A DNA stretch of 64,000 nt, taken from Magnetospirillum sp. ME-1. GTDB taxonomy: Bacteria > Pseudomonadota > Alphaproteobacteria > Rhodospirillales > Magnetospirillaceae. Positions 19,826 to 26,885 of the stretch are shown here, in pieces (the stretch's first letter is position 1; each line of letters begins with the position of its first letter). Location of the stretch: contig NZ_CP015848.1 of assembly GCF_002105535.1 (NCBI RefSeq), forward strand, positions 1,612,907-1,676,906, written 5' to 3'. The notes below the pieces were generated by a model. It ran no database searches. It was not told where the DNA came from and saw nothing but the letters and a program-made list of their open reading frames with translations. A program made the translations under genes and the position numbers.

Positions 19826-20963
19826 TGCCTTCCTCCTCTAAAATAAAAACGTACTTCTTTGCCGCACGATCAATCTTCGTGCGGAAATCCTTCGGTTGTT
19901 GTTCGATGTAGCTTTCAGCCATGCCTTGCACGGCAGGCGGAACCTCTCGGGCATCCGCGCCGGTCGCCAGGGACCACGACGCCAGAAGCCCCAGGATCAT
20001 GGCTGACATGGTTTGCGCCAGGGCAGCGCGGCGCACTTCCTTGACCACACCAGGGCGCGCCCCGCTGGTCATTTCGAACAGGTCGCCCGCCACAGCCTCG
20101 GTCACAGCCGCCCACAGAGGGTGGATTGCCCACCGCGCCCGATTGCTGTCGGCGCTGGGCATGCAGTAGCGGATATCGGCCAACGCCAGGGCGAACAGGT
20201 CGCCCAACTTGGCATCAAGGTCCGCCCATGTGGCGATGCCCCAGCGCTCTTTCAGGTGCGCCTTTCCGGCCCGCATCTCGACGCGATAGACCCGCTCGCC
20301 CTCGGCCAAAGGCTCCATGCCCTGCTTTTCCATGGAGGCCGCCCAGATCACCGGCCATTCCGCCTTCTGGCGGGCCGCCACTTCCTTGGTCTTGTCATAG
20401 ACGATGATTTGCCGCCCCGGCATCTTGCCCACCGTGACGCTGGTGTAGCGACCGGAAACGCCATGAATATCAATATCCTCGGCATGATCGGCCCGACTGG
20501 TATGGGAATGCATGACGAACGCCGTGGGATCGAGAACGAAGCCCGGAAGATCGGCGGCGCGCACGTCAACCGCATAGTCCACGCGGGCGATAGCTTCGGC
20601 CATCACATCCGCGCCGATGGCCTCCAAGAATTCGTACATCTCGACGCGCACGCGCCCGAAACCCTTGGTCGCCAGCCACGCCGAACGGGCCGAGACGCGA
20701 ATATTCCACTGGTCCGCCTTCTGGTTCCGCGAGAAGAACCACACCGCCCCTTCCGGCCCCGTGTCACAGCGATAGGCATAGCCGCCCTTGGCCCCGCTTT
20801 CCGCCACATGAAAGGACTGCCCCCGCCATTCCACCAGGGTCGGACGGCGAGCCTCCATTGCCTCGACTTTGGCGCGTTCCAACACCTCGCATAGCGAGGC
20901 AGGAATGCGGCCCTGGAAAGTCACGTCGAGGCCATCAAAGCCCTTGTAGATCGGGGTAATCAT
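19665..20963 (-). CDS. Replication initiator of the Rep_trans/phage-CRI-like type (element B)
   Basis: 432 aa as read. Motifs of the Rep_trans family: RVDYAVDV at 127-134, TVGK near 177-180, GRQIIVYDKTKE at 183-194, VYRVEMRAGK at 225-234. These initiators nick with a Tyr such as that in VYDK and serve plasmids, ICEs and filamentous phages. No HUH or CxxC motif like that of element A, so the replication module is not homologous. The last about 54 codons overlap the 55-aa gene; the +1 frame stops just before that gene's ribosome site, so the true C-terminus may be shorter. Start ATG 20963 has GGAG-like bases upstream. Confidence 0.75.
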   Translation of the reverse strand: MITPIYKGFDGLDVTFQGRIPASLCEVLERAKVEAMEARRPTLVEWRGQSFHVAESGAKGGYAYRCDTGPEGAVWFFSRNQKADQWNIRVSARSAWLATKGFGRVRVEMYEFLEAIGADVMAEAIARVDYAVDVRAADLPGFVLDPTAFVMHSHTSRADHAEDIDIHGVSGRYTSVTVGKMPGRQIIVYDKTKEVAARQKAEWPVIWAASMEKQGMEPLAEGERVYRVEMRAGKAHLKERWGIATWADLDAKLGDLFALALADIRYCMPSADSNRARWAIHPLWAAVTEAVAGDLFEMTSGARPGVVKEVRRAALAQTMSAMILGLLASWSLATGADAREVPPAVQGMAESYIEQQPKDFRTKIDRAAKKYVFILEEEGNGSVDCQLSQDAGRGGAQPVAWHREGYCGGAVHPGHGDGTACPSGASGEGVPF

Positions 20964-20985
20964 CTATCCGTACTCCGGTACATCT

Positions 20986-21019
20986 AGAGGGGGGTGCTAC
21001 AAGGACCCCCCTCTTTTTT
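20986..21019 (+). terminator. Hairpin with T-run, rightward orientation
   Basis: AGAGGGGGG (20986-20994) and CCCCCCTCT (21006-21014) form a nine-pair stem followed by a T-run ending at 21019. For rightward transcription this is a textbook intrinsic terminator; for the leftward genes around it the T-run is on the wrong side. It may stop antisense transcripts or, as a stem-loop just upstream of rep, mark an origin. Confidence 0.5.
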
Positions 21020-21405
21020 CAGGCAGACCGCAGCAACCACGCCGACCGCTCGGCAGAAAAATCCGCCTCCGCCTGGAGCCGGTCAGCGAACCGCGTCAGC
21101 CAATCCCGCACTCCCCGGCTCTTGTCGGCATCAGCCTCGGACGGGTAGGAGGTGGCAATAGACCGCAGATCGGCGGCGATGGATGCGGACTGCTCACGGG
21201 AACGACGAAGGGGGCGCTCCAGGGTCAAACCCCGATGCGCCCCCTTGCGGAAATCGTAGTGCTCGATCAACGGCCAATGGCCCGACAGATCGAAGGCCCA
21301 CAGCACGTCAATATAGGCATCCCCCAGCGGGCGGGCGATGGGCGACCCCAGCCAAAGCGGCGGCGTAACCACAATCACCAAACCCGCATGGGAAATCCCG
21401 CGCAT
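21019..21405 (-). CDS. Hypothetical protein (element B early operon)
   Basis: 128 aa. Starts MRGISHAGLVIVVTPPLWLG with a hydrophobic stretch, contains VLWAFDLSGHWPLIEHYDF, and ends in an Arg/Ala-rich helical part (VRDWLTRFADRLQAEADFSA). No cysteine or known motif. Lies between the SSB-like gene and rep, in the slot filled by three smaller unrelated genes in element A. An early accessory, unknown function. Confidence 0.55.
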   Translation of the reverse strand: MRGISHAGLVIVVTPPLWLGSPIARPLGDAYIDVLWAFDLSGHWPLIEHYDFRKGAHRGLTLERPLRRSREQSASIAADLRSIATSYPSEADADKSRGVRDWLTRFADRLQAEADFSAERSAWLLRSA

Positions 21406-21407
21406 GA

Positions 21408-21815
21408 TCAGAACGGAATGGCGTCACCGTCCACATCATCGGCGGGAGCCGACGCGGGACGGGACGCGGGAGCCGAGTTGCCGCCCATGGCGAGATACCA
21501 GCCCTCGCCATCCGGCCACGCCACCAAGTCCATGCCGTCCGGGATACCTGGTTGCTTGGCGATGCGGATCGACCACATGAAGCCGCCCGCGTTCTCGCCG
21601 GTCTTGATTTCGTTCCGGTAAGCCGTCCCGGCATCGAACGGACGCCCGGAGGGGGTCTTGAGCCGCACCCGGAATATCGGGCTGTCCTTCCGCGACAACT
21701 CCCCGGACGGGTCAATTGCGATATCGGTTTCCAGCACCATGGAAACCAGAAGGCCACGCAGCACCGGCAGACCGCCGCGCTCCGCAACCTGAGTGAGATT
21801 GCCCAAATTCGCCAT
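21408..21815 (-). CDS. DUF736/SSB-like protein (element B)
   Basis: 135 aa. Starts MANLGNLTQVAERGGLPVL, central PIFRVRLKTPSGRPFDAGTAY, and a C-terminal linker ending DDVDGDAIPF. That acidic tip with terminal IPF matches the SSB C-terminal tail that recruits repair and replication proteins. The strand-rich core would suit an OB or DUF736-like fold. Position equals 847-1212 in element A, whose protein lacks the tip. ATG 21815 follows AAAGGGGC. Confidence 0.62.
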   Translation of the reverse strand: MANLGNLTQVAERGGLPVLRGLLVSMVLETDIAIDPSGELSRKDSPIFRVRLKTPSGRPFDAGTAYRNEIKTGENAGGFMWSIRIAKQPGIPDGMDLVAWPDGEGWYLAMGGNSAPASRPASAPADDVDGDAIPF

Positions 21816-21869
21816 GTTGATGCCCCTTTAGCTTGTTTCCGCGCTCCGCGCGTAAAGCCCCCTTTAAGA

Positions 21870-21981
21870 GTTCGGGGGCGGGCAGGCCCGCCCTGAACAG
21901 GATTTACCGGAAGAGGGAGGCGGGCCGTTGGCCCGCCCCCGCCCCCGAAGCCGCCGACCGAAAGGGGGGAACGGTCGGCGG
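21870..21981. other. Cluster of three GC hairpins; candidate origin region (element B)
   Basis: Three stems in 112 bases: GGGCGGG-N4-CCCGCCC (21876-21893, with an outer GTTC/GAAC pair), GGCGGGCC-gtt-GGCCCGCC (21919-21937), and CCGCCGACCG-N11-CGGTCGGCGG (21951-21981), the last two perfect. They fill the gap (21816-21987) between the SSB-like gene and the first gene of the operon. A cluster of hairpins with no ORF is typical of rolling-circle double- or single-strand origins. Element A has two at the same map position. Confidence 0.42.
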
Positions 21982-21987
21982 AAAGCT

Positions 21988-22302
21988 CTAGTCCTGAATG
22001 GGGCCGATGCCGTAGCCGCCCGAGGGATGGTGGTTGGCGGCGAAGCACAGGCACTCGCCCTGCGTGCCCCGGTAGACCACCTCGCCCTGGACGTAGACGG
22101 CGTGCGTCACGTCGGCGAACGGCTGGTTGTCGCTGGCAGGCCCGACGTCACACGGCGGCGACACCTCGGCGTTCTGGATGTCAGCGATCACCCAAGACAT
22201 CTCTTCCGCCGCCTTCTGACAGGCATCAGCCGCCAGAAACAAATGCTCCGACGTCGCCATGAGGCGCGCCACGACGGCCCGCGCTTCCTCGCAATGGTCC
22301 AT
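21988..22302 (-). CDS. First gene of element B early operon, hypothetical
   Basis: 104 aa from ATG 22302 with AAGGGGT seven bases upstream; GTG 22311 is an alternative start. Helical N-terminus (MDHCEEARAVVARLMATSEH), five cysteines spread through the chain and a Gly/His end. No known motif. It is the first gene downstream of the operator-promoter at 22403-22434, so it is expressed first on the early side. No counterpart in element A. Confidence 0.5.
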   Translation of the reverse strand: MDHCEEARAVVARLMATSEHLFLAADACQKAAEEMSWVIADIQNAEVSPPCDVGPASDNQPFADVTHAVYVQGEVVYRGTQGECLCFAANHHPSGGYGIGPIQD

Positions 22303-22402
22303 GATTGACACCCCTTGTTCGTTTCACGTCTTGCGTGGTGGCACTATGTCAGCCACAAGAACTGGGGTCGCGTCAATATGTTGTGGCGCAGAATAAAGCG
22401 CA

Positions 22403-22434
22403 CACTATTCATAGTGCATACTATATCTTGTCAA
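22403..22434 (-). promoter_or_regulatory. Leftward early promoter with operator over the -10 (element B)
   Basis: On the reverse strand: TTGACA (22434-22429), 17 bases, TGAATA (22411-22406). The perfect palindrome CACTAT-tc-ATAGTG (22403-22416) covers the -10. It is about 100 bases upstream of the first early gene and is surrounded by AT-rich DNA. Likely the repressor-controlled early promoter. The rest of the gap 22303-22585 shows no ORF. Confidence 0.6.
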
Positions 22435-22585
22435 TAATTAGCCCGTGAAACACCACAGGATAAACACGCCACCCCTCCCCCACTTTTGGCGACTTGCAGA
22501 GTCAATCGCCATGGCTCATCATTTTCTATACAAGGAAAGGGGGTAGACTTTCGGCGGAACGTCAGGTGAACATCTTTCATTACCC

Positions 22586-22613
22586 TGTCGCCAATCTATA
22601 CATTATGCGACAA
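22586..22613 (+). other. Right dif/att junction (attR of element B)
   Basis: TGTCGCCAATC (22586-22596) where a XerD-type arm would be, core TATACA (22597-22602), then an intact XerC-type arm TTATGCGACAA (22603-22613) and the flank ATGGGTATG shared with the central site. A degenerate arm on the element side and a good arm on the host side complement the left junction, which has the reverse. Confidence 0.8.
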
Positions 22614-22639
22614 ATGGGTATGCGATTGTGGAGGATGCC

Positions 22640-22969
22640 ATGGACGGTTCCGACCGTATGATCCGCAAATTGAGCCTGTCCCTCTCCACCCCGGTACCCC
22701 CGGAAGCGCTCGCGGCCCTTTCGCGTCCGGAAGGCATTCTCCACATCCGCGCCGACGATGAGGCCGGTCGGACCATCAGCGTGACCTATGATCTTCGCCA
22801 CGCGACCCTGGCTTGCGTGGACTCATGGCTGGCCGCCAACGGAGTGCATCTGTCCGACGGCTTTCTCTCCCGCCTCCACCGCCGCTGGCTGTCGTTCAAG
22901 GACGACAATCGCCGTGACCAGGCGGCCATCGTCCATCAGTGCTGCAGCGTACCGCCCCGAAAGCACTGA
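22640..22969 (+). CDS. Hypothetical chromosomal protein next to the right junction
   Basis: 109 aa from ATG 22640, with GGAGG at the proper distance; GTG 22628 is a weaker start. No cysteine cluster. An acidic/Arg-rich segment DEAGRTISVTYDLRHATLA and a helix DSWLAANGVHLSDGF are seen, with a basic C-terminus. The gene starts only 26 bases from the dif core, so its promoter may lie in or across the junction. Unknown function; codon use is that of the host. Confidence 0.6.
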   Translation: MDGSDRMIRKLSLSLSTPVPPEALAALSRPEGILHIRADDEAGRTISVTYDLRHATLACVDSWLAANGVHLSDGFLSRLHRRWLSFKDDNRRDQAAIVHQCCSVPPRKH

Positions 22970-23051
22970 TACTATTGCTAGCATTTATATCTTTTTCAAA
23001 ATACCATTAAGCCTTGCCTGAGCTGGGACAAAGACTCATGGGGGGGGCTCA

Positions 23052-23915
23052 ATGACATCGCTGCAATCCATCACCGCCGCCATCGCACCCAATGCCAAAC
23101 CTGAATGCAAGACGGCATTCGCCGACACGGACGGACAACTGGCGCAATACGGCATCACCACCCGGCTGCGCCTGTGCCATTTCATCGCCCAGATCATGCA
23201 CGAAACCAATGGCGGCACGGTGCTGGTGGAGAACCTGACCTACACCACCGAAGCCCAGCTCCTGAAGATTTACGGTGTCGGCAAGCACTCCGCCGCCATC
23301 ACTCCCGACGAGGCACCGGGCCTGCTGCGCAATGCGAAAGGCTTGGCGGAGCGGGTCTACGGCCTGGGCAATCCGGCCAAGGCGGCGGAATTGGGAAATA
23401 CCCAGCCGGGTGACGGCTATCTGTTCCGCGGCCGTGGCGTGCTCCAGACCACCGGCCGCTTCAATTACGTCAAGGTGGCCAAGGAGACCGGGCTCGATTG
23501 CGTCAGCAATCCCGACCTGATCATCCTGACCGAAAATCTGCTCTCGCCCGCCCTTTGCCATTGGCAGGCGGCCAACATCAACCCGCTGGCCGATGCCGAC
23601 GACATCGTCGCGGTCACCAAGGCGGTCAACGGCGGGACAAATGGCCTGCCCGACCGCAAGCAGTGGTACGCCAAGGCCTGGGCCGCCTCCGGGGAAGGCA
23701 CCGCGCCGCAGCCCGCCAATGCCCCTCCGTCCGACCTCGCCCGCCTCCAGGCCGCCCTCAACAAGGCCGGAGCCAATCCCCGCCTGGTGGTGGACGGCGC
23801 CGACGGCCCCAATACCCGGCGGGCGATCAAGGCATTCCAGGCGGTGCATGGGCTGGTCGCCGACGGTGTGGCCGGTCCCAATACCAGAGCCGCGTTGCAG
23901 CCGTTCATGGACTAG
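23052..23915 (+). CDS. GH19-family endolysin with peptidoglycan-binding domain
   Basis: 287 aa. N-terminal GH19 (chitinase/muramidase) domain: HFIAQIMHETNGG with the catalytic Glu near 51, YLFRGRGVLQTTGRFNY near 118-134 and NPDLI. The C-terminus (about 220-285) is a PG_binding_1 repeat: RLQAALNKAGANP, VDGADGPNTRRAIKAFQAVH. Cleaves peptidoglycan. No signal peptide, as in phage endolysins. Beside a prophage pair, but of a type found in tailed phages, so it may be a relict of an older prophage rather than part of elements A or B. Confidence 0.85.
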   Translation: MTSLQSITAAIAPNAKPECKTAFADTDGQLAQYGITTRLRLCHFIAQIMHETNGGTVLVENLTYTTEAQLLKIYGVGKHSAAITPDEAPGLLRNAKGLAERVYGLGNPAKAAELGNTQPGDGYLFRGRGVLQTTGRFNYVKVAKETGLDCVSNPDLIILTENLLSPALCHWQAANINPLADADDIVAVTKAVNGGTNGLPDRKQWYAKAWAASGEGTAPQPANAPPSDLARLQAALNKAGANPRLVVDGADGPNTRRAIKAFQAVHGLVADGVAGPNTRAALQPFMD

Positions 23916-23992
23916 GCTTCGGCAGGGTTTGCCCGAGGGCCGTGCTTGTGCCTATGCTGGCGGCCAAAGCCAATCCGAGGTCAGCCCCGCCC

Positions 23993-24664
23993 ATGAGCAT
24001 CGATTCACGCGCCCTGCAGCCCGGCCGGTTCATCCAGAGCCATGATCCCGCCATCATCGCCTTCGCCCGCAAGGCCGCCCAAGGCGCTTCCGACCGGTTG
24101 GACGCCGCCATCCGCCTCTATTACGCGGTGCGCGATTCCGTCCTTTACGATCCCTATGTCCGCTTCAATGTGCCGGAGACCTATTCGGCGGCCGACGTGC
24201 TGGCCAAGGGCAGCGGCTTTTGCATCCCCAAGGCCGCCCTGCTGACCGCCTGCGCCCGTGCCGTGGGAATTCCCGCCCGCATCGGCTTCGCCGACGTCCG
24301 CAACCATCTGGCCACACCCAAGCTGCTGGACAAGAACGGCAGCGACGTTTTCCGCTGGCACGCCTTCGCCGAGATCATGGCCGAGGACCGGTGGGTCAAG
24401 GCCACGCCCGCCTTCAATCTGGCTCTGTGCGAGAAGTTCGGCGTCCATCCCCTTGAATGGGATGGAAAAACCGATTCGGTCTTCCACCCCTTCGACAAGC
24501 AGGAGCGCCGCCACATGGAATACGTGGCCCAGCACGGCAGCTTCTGGGACGTGCCCTTCGAGGAGATCACCGCCGCCTACCGCCAGCATTGCCCGCTGAT
24601 GATGGTGGACGATCCCTGGGGTACGGGCGCCGACTTCGCCGCCGAGGCCAAGGCCGGAGAATGA
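23993..24664 (+). CDS. Transglutaminase-like domain protein
   Basis: 223 aa from ATG 23993; the longer frame upstream overlaps the endolysin gene. Transglutaminase-core pattern: KGSGFCIPKAALLTACARAVGIPARI with the catalytic Cys, RWHAFAEI with the His, and RWVKATPAFN for the third position. Family members act as cysteine peptidases or transglutaminase-like enzymes; substrate unknown. The stop is coupled (ATGA) to mazG, so co-expression is likely. Confidence 0.8.
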   Translation: MSIDSRALQPGRFIQSHDPAIIAFARKAAQGASDRLDAAIRLYYAVRDSVLYDPYVRFNVPETYSAADVLAKGSGFCIPKAALLTACARAVGIPARIGFADVRNHLATPKLLDKNGSDVFRWHAFAEIMAEDRWVKATPAFNLALCEKFGVHPLEWDGKTDSVFHPFDKQERRHMEYVAQHGSFWDVPFEEITAAYRQHCPLMMVDDPWGTGADFAAEAKAGE

Positions 24665-25482
24665 GCGAGAAACCGATCGAACGCCTGCTGGCCATCATGG
24701 CCCGGCTGCGGTCGCCCGTTGGCGGCTGTCCCTGGGATTTGGAGCAGAGCTTCGCCACCATCGCGCCCTACACCATCGAGGAAGCCTACGAGGTGGCCGA
24801 GGCCATCGAGCACGGCGACATGGTCCAGTTGAAGGACGAACTGGGCGATCTGCTGTTCCAGGTGGTGTTCTACGCCCAGATGGCCAAGGAGAACGGCGAT
24901 TTCGACTTCGACGCCATCGCGTCGGCCATCGCCGACAAGATGATCCGCCGCCATCCCCACGTCTTCGTCGAGAATGACGGCCGGGATTCCGCCGGGCAGG
25001 TGGAGGCCTGGGAGGAGACCAAGGCGCGCGAACGCGCCGCCAAGGCCCAAGGCGCGGCCGAACCCGGCATCCTCGACGGGGTGGCCCGCACCCTGCCCCC
25101 CATGACCCGGGCCTTGAAGCTGCAAAAGCGCGCCGCCCGGGTGGGCTTCGACTGGGACCGGCCGGAAACCATCCTCGACAAACTGGCCGAGGAAGCCCAG
25201 GAAATCGCCGAGGAAATCCGCAGCCAAGCCCCCTTCGACCGCCTCGAGGACGAGATGGGCGACGTGCTGTTCGTCTGCGTCAACCTGGCGCGCAAGCTGA
25301 ACGTCGACCCCGAGCGCGCCCTGAAGCGGGCCAACACCAAGTTCGAGCGCCGCTTCCGCCATATCGAGGCGGAATTGAAGGCCGCCGGGCGCTCGGCCGA
25401 TTCCGCCACCCTCGACGAGATGGAGGCTCTGTGGCAGGCTGCCAAGACCTTGGAAAAGTCCGGAGGACACGGTGGCGGGTGA
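24661..25482 (+). CDS. mazG: Nucleoside triphosphate pyrophosphohydrolase MazG
   Basis: 273 aa, starting ATGA-coupled. Two MazG repeats: LRSPVGGCPWDLEQSF, EEAYEVAEAIEH and LKDELGDLLFQVVFYAQ in the first; EEAQEIAEEI and LEDEMGDVLFVCVNLAR in the second. The ExxExxD-type helices bind Mg2+. Hydrolyses damaged or excess (d)NTPs. Length is normal. The first repeat is complete, so activity is expected. Confidence 0.92.
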   Translation: MSEKPIERLLAIMARLRSPVGGCPWDLEQSFATIAPYTIEEAYEVAEAIEHGDMVQLKDELGDLLFQVVFYAQMAKENGDFDFDAIASAIADKMIRRHPHVFVENDGRDSAGQVEAWEETKARERAAKAQGAAEPGILDGVARTLPPMTRALKLQKRAARVGFDWDRPETILDKLAEEAQEIAEEIRSQAPFDRLEDEMGDVLFVCVNLARKLNVDPERALKRANTKFERRFRHIEAELKAAGRSADSATLDEMEALWQAAKTLEKSGGHGGG

Positions 25483-26122
25483 CTGGCTGAAGCGGATCGG
25501 CGTCCTGGCGGCTGTGCTGCTGCTGTCGTCGTGCTACATCCCCGACAAGTTCAGGAGCGAGCTGCGCCTGTCCAAGTACGGCGACTATTCGCTGACCTAC
25601 AAGGGCGACCTGATGTTCGCCCCCATCCTGGACGATTACCGCAAGAACAAGATCAAGCCCGAGAACGAGGCCGAGCGGCAGGAGAACATCCGCCGCGACC
25701 TCGCCCGCGACATCGCCTTCCGCAAGATCGAGTCCAAGGGCAAGGGCCGTTTCGCCGTGGAATACGAGCGGGTCGGCCGCCTGGGCAAGGTGCAGCTGAC
25801 CTCCCTGATCCGCCGCGACGCCCGCCTGCTCTCGCTGCGCTCCATGGAAAACGGCGCCATCGTCATCAGGGCCAACGCCATGAAGCCCTCGGATGCCCAG
25901 ATTCTGGCCGAATTGGGCCTCAACATGGAAGGCGAGTTCCGCATCACCACCGATGGCAACGTGGTCAAGCACAATGCCACCCAGGTGAAGCCCTTCGGCA
26001 CTTCGAAGGTCTATATCTGGAAGATCGAGAATCCCCTGGCCGTGATGCCGGAACTGGTGATGATCCGCGACGTGGACCCCGCCCGTCCCCTCGCCCCCCG
26101 CCCCTCGGAGCTCGACGAATAG
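25472..26122 (+). CDS. Outer-membrane-type lipoprotein, unknown function
   Basis: 216 aa from GTG 25472, overlapping mazG. Lipoprotein signal MAGDWLKRIGVLAAVLLLSS with the acylated Cys at 21 (LLSSC). The mature part is charged, with GDYSLTYKGDLMFAPILDDY early and ends in a Pro-rich tail. No clear family. The +2 residue (Y) gives no clear sorting signal. Confidence 0.7.
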   Translation: MAGDWLKRIGVLAAVLLLSSCYIPDKFRSELRLSKYGDYSLTYKGDLMFAPILDDYRKNKIKPENEAERQENIRRDLARDIAFRKIESKGKGRFAVEYERVGRLGKVQLTSLIRRDARLLSLRSMENGAIVIRANAMKPSDAQILAELGLNMEGEFRITTDGNVVKHNATQVKPFGTSKVYIWKIENPLAVMPELVMIRDVDPARPLAPRPSELDE

Positions 26123-26123
26123 C

Positions 26124-26879
26124 ATGTGGAAGAATCGCACCGTCCTGGTCACCGGCGCCACCGCGGGCTTCGGCGCAGCCATCGCCCGGCGCTTCGCCGC
26201 CAACGGCGCCAATCTGGTGATCTGCGGACGCCGGACCGGGCGGCTGGACGCCCTGAAGGCCGAACTGGGCACCGCCGCGCCGGTGCATGCGGCGAGCCTG
26301 GACGTGCGCGACGGCGCCGCCGTTTCCGCCTTCGCCGCCGCCCTGCCCTGGCCCGTGGATGTCCTGGTCAACAACGCCGGGCTGGCCCTGGGGCTGGAAC
26401 CCGCCCAGGCGGCCGAGTTGGACGACTGGGAGACCATGATCGACACCAATCTCAAGGGCCTGATGTACATGACGCGGGCCATCCTGCCCGGCATGGTGGA
26501 ACGCGACCGGGGCCATGTGATCAACATCAGCTCGGTGGCCGGCACCTATCCCTATCCCGGCGGCAACATGTACGGCGCCACCAAGGCGGCGGTGACCCAG
26601 TTCTCGCTGAACCTCATCGCCGATCTGGTCAAGACCAGGGTGCGGGTCAGCAATATCGAGCCCGGCCTGTGCGGCGGCAGCGAGTTTTCCCAGGTGCGCT
26701 TCCACGGCGACGCGGAGAAGGCGGCCAAGGTCTACGAGGGCACAACGCCGCTGACCTCGGACGACATCGCCGAGGCCGTCTACTGGGCGGCCTCCCTGCC
26801 CGCCCACGTCAACATCAACCGCATCGAGATGATGCCGGTCTGCCAGGCCTCGGCGCCCTTCGCCATTCACCGGTCGTAG
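26124..26879 (+). CDS. Short-chain dehydrogenase/reductase, YdfG-like
   Basis: 251 aa. NADP-binding TGATAGFGAAIARRF near 8-22, ICGRR, NNAGLALGL near 80-88, ISSVAG and the catalytic YGATKAAV. The best general match is YdfG (NADP+-dependent L-allo-threonine/3-hydroxy acid dehydrogenase) by the NNAGLALGLEPA block. It oxidises the beta-hydroxyl of serine-like compounds in that family; the substrate here is not proven. Starts one base after the lipoprotein stop. Confidence 0.85.
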   Translation: MWKNRTVLVTGATAGFGAAIARRFAANGANLVICGRRTGRLDALKAELGTAAPVHAASLDVRDGAAVSAFAAALPWPVDVLVNNAGLALGLEPAQAAELDDWETMIDTNLKGLMYMTRAILPGMVERDRGHVINISSVAGTYPYPGGNMYGATKAAVTQFSLNLIADLVKTRVRVSNIEPGLCGGSEFSQVRFHGDAEKAAKVYEGTTPLTSDDIAEAVYWAASLPAHVNINRIEMMPVCQASAPFAIHRS

Positions 26880-26885
26880 GACGAG

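Larger units (their letters stand above)
11378..22596 (-). mobile_element. Prophage-like element B, tailless/corticovirus-like, integrated at dif
   Basis: About 11.2 kb between the central dif and the right junction, reading mainly leftward. Gene order mirrors element A: operator region, DUF736/SSB-like, Rep, zinc ribbon, ATPase, palindrome, tiny membrane protein, capsid, small membrane proteins, spike base, spike, lytic enzyme and small membrane proteins, then two rightward genes next to dif. Differences: a Rep_trans-like initiator instead of a HUH Rep, an SLT transglycosylase instead of a SleB hydrolase, and a TolA-C-like accessory. No integrase gene is present. Both copies look intact. Confidence 0.82.

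Noticed and set aside
414-22596. One 22-kb element with an internal dif
   Set aside because: Every core gene is present twice in mirrored order and the middle site has both good arms, so two separate integrations are simpler.
23498-23992. Upstream extension of the transglutaminase-like ORF
   Set aside because: It lies inside the endolysin gene in another frame and lacks family similarity.
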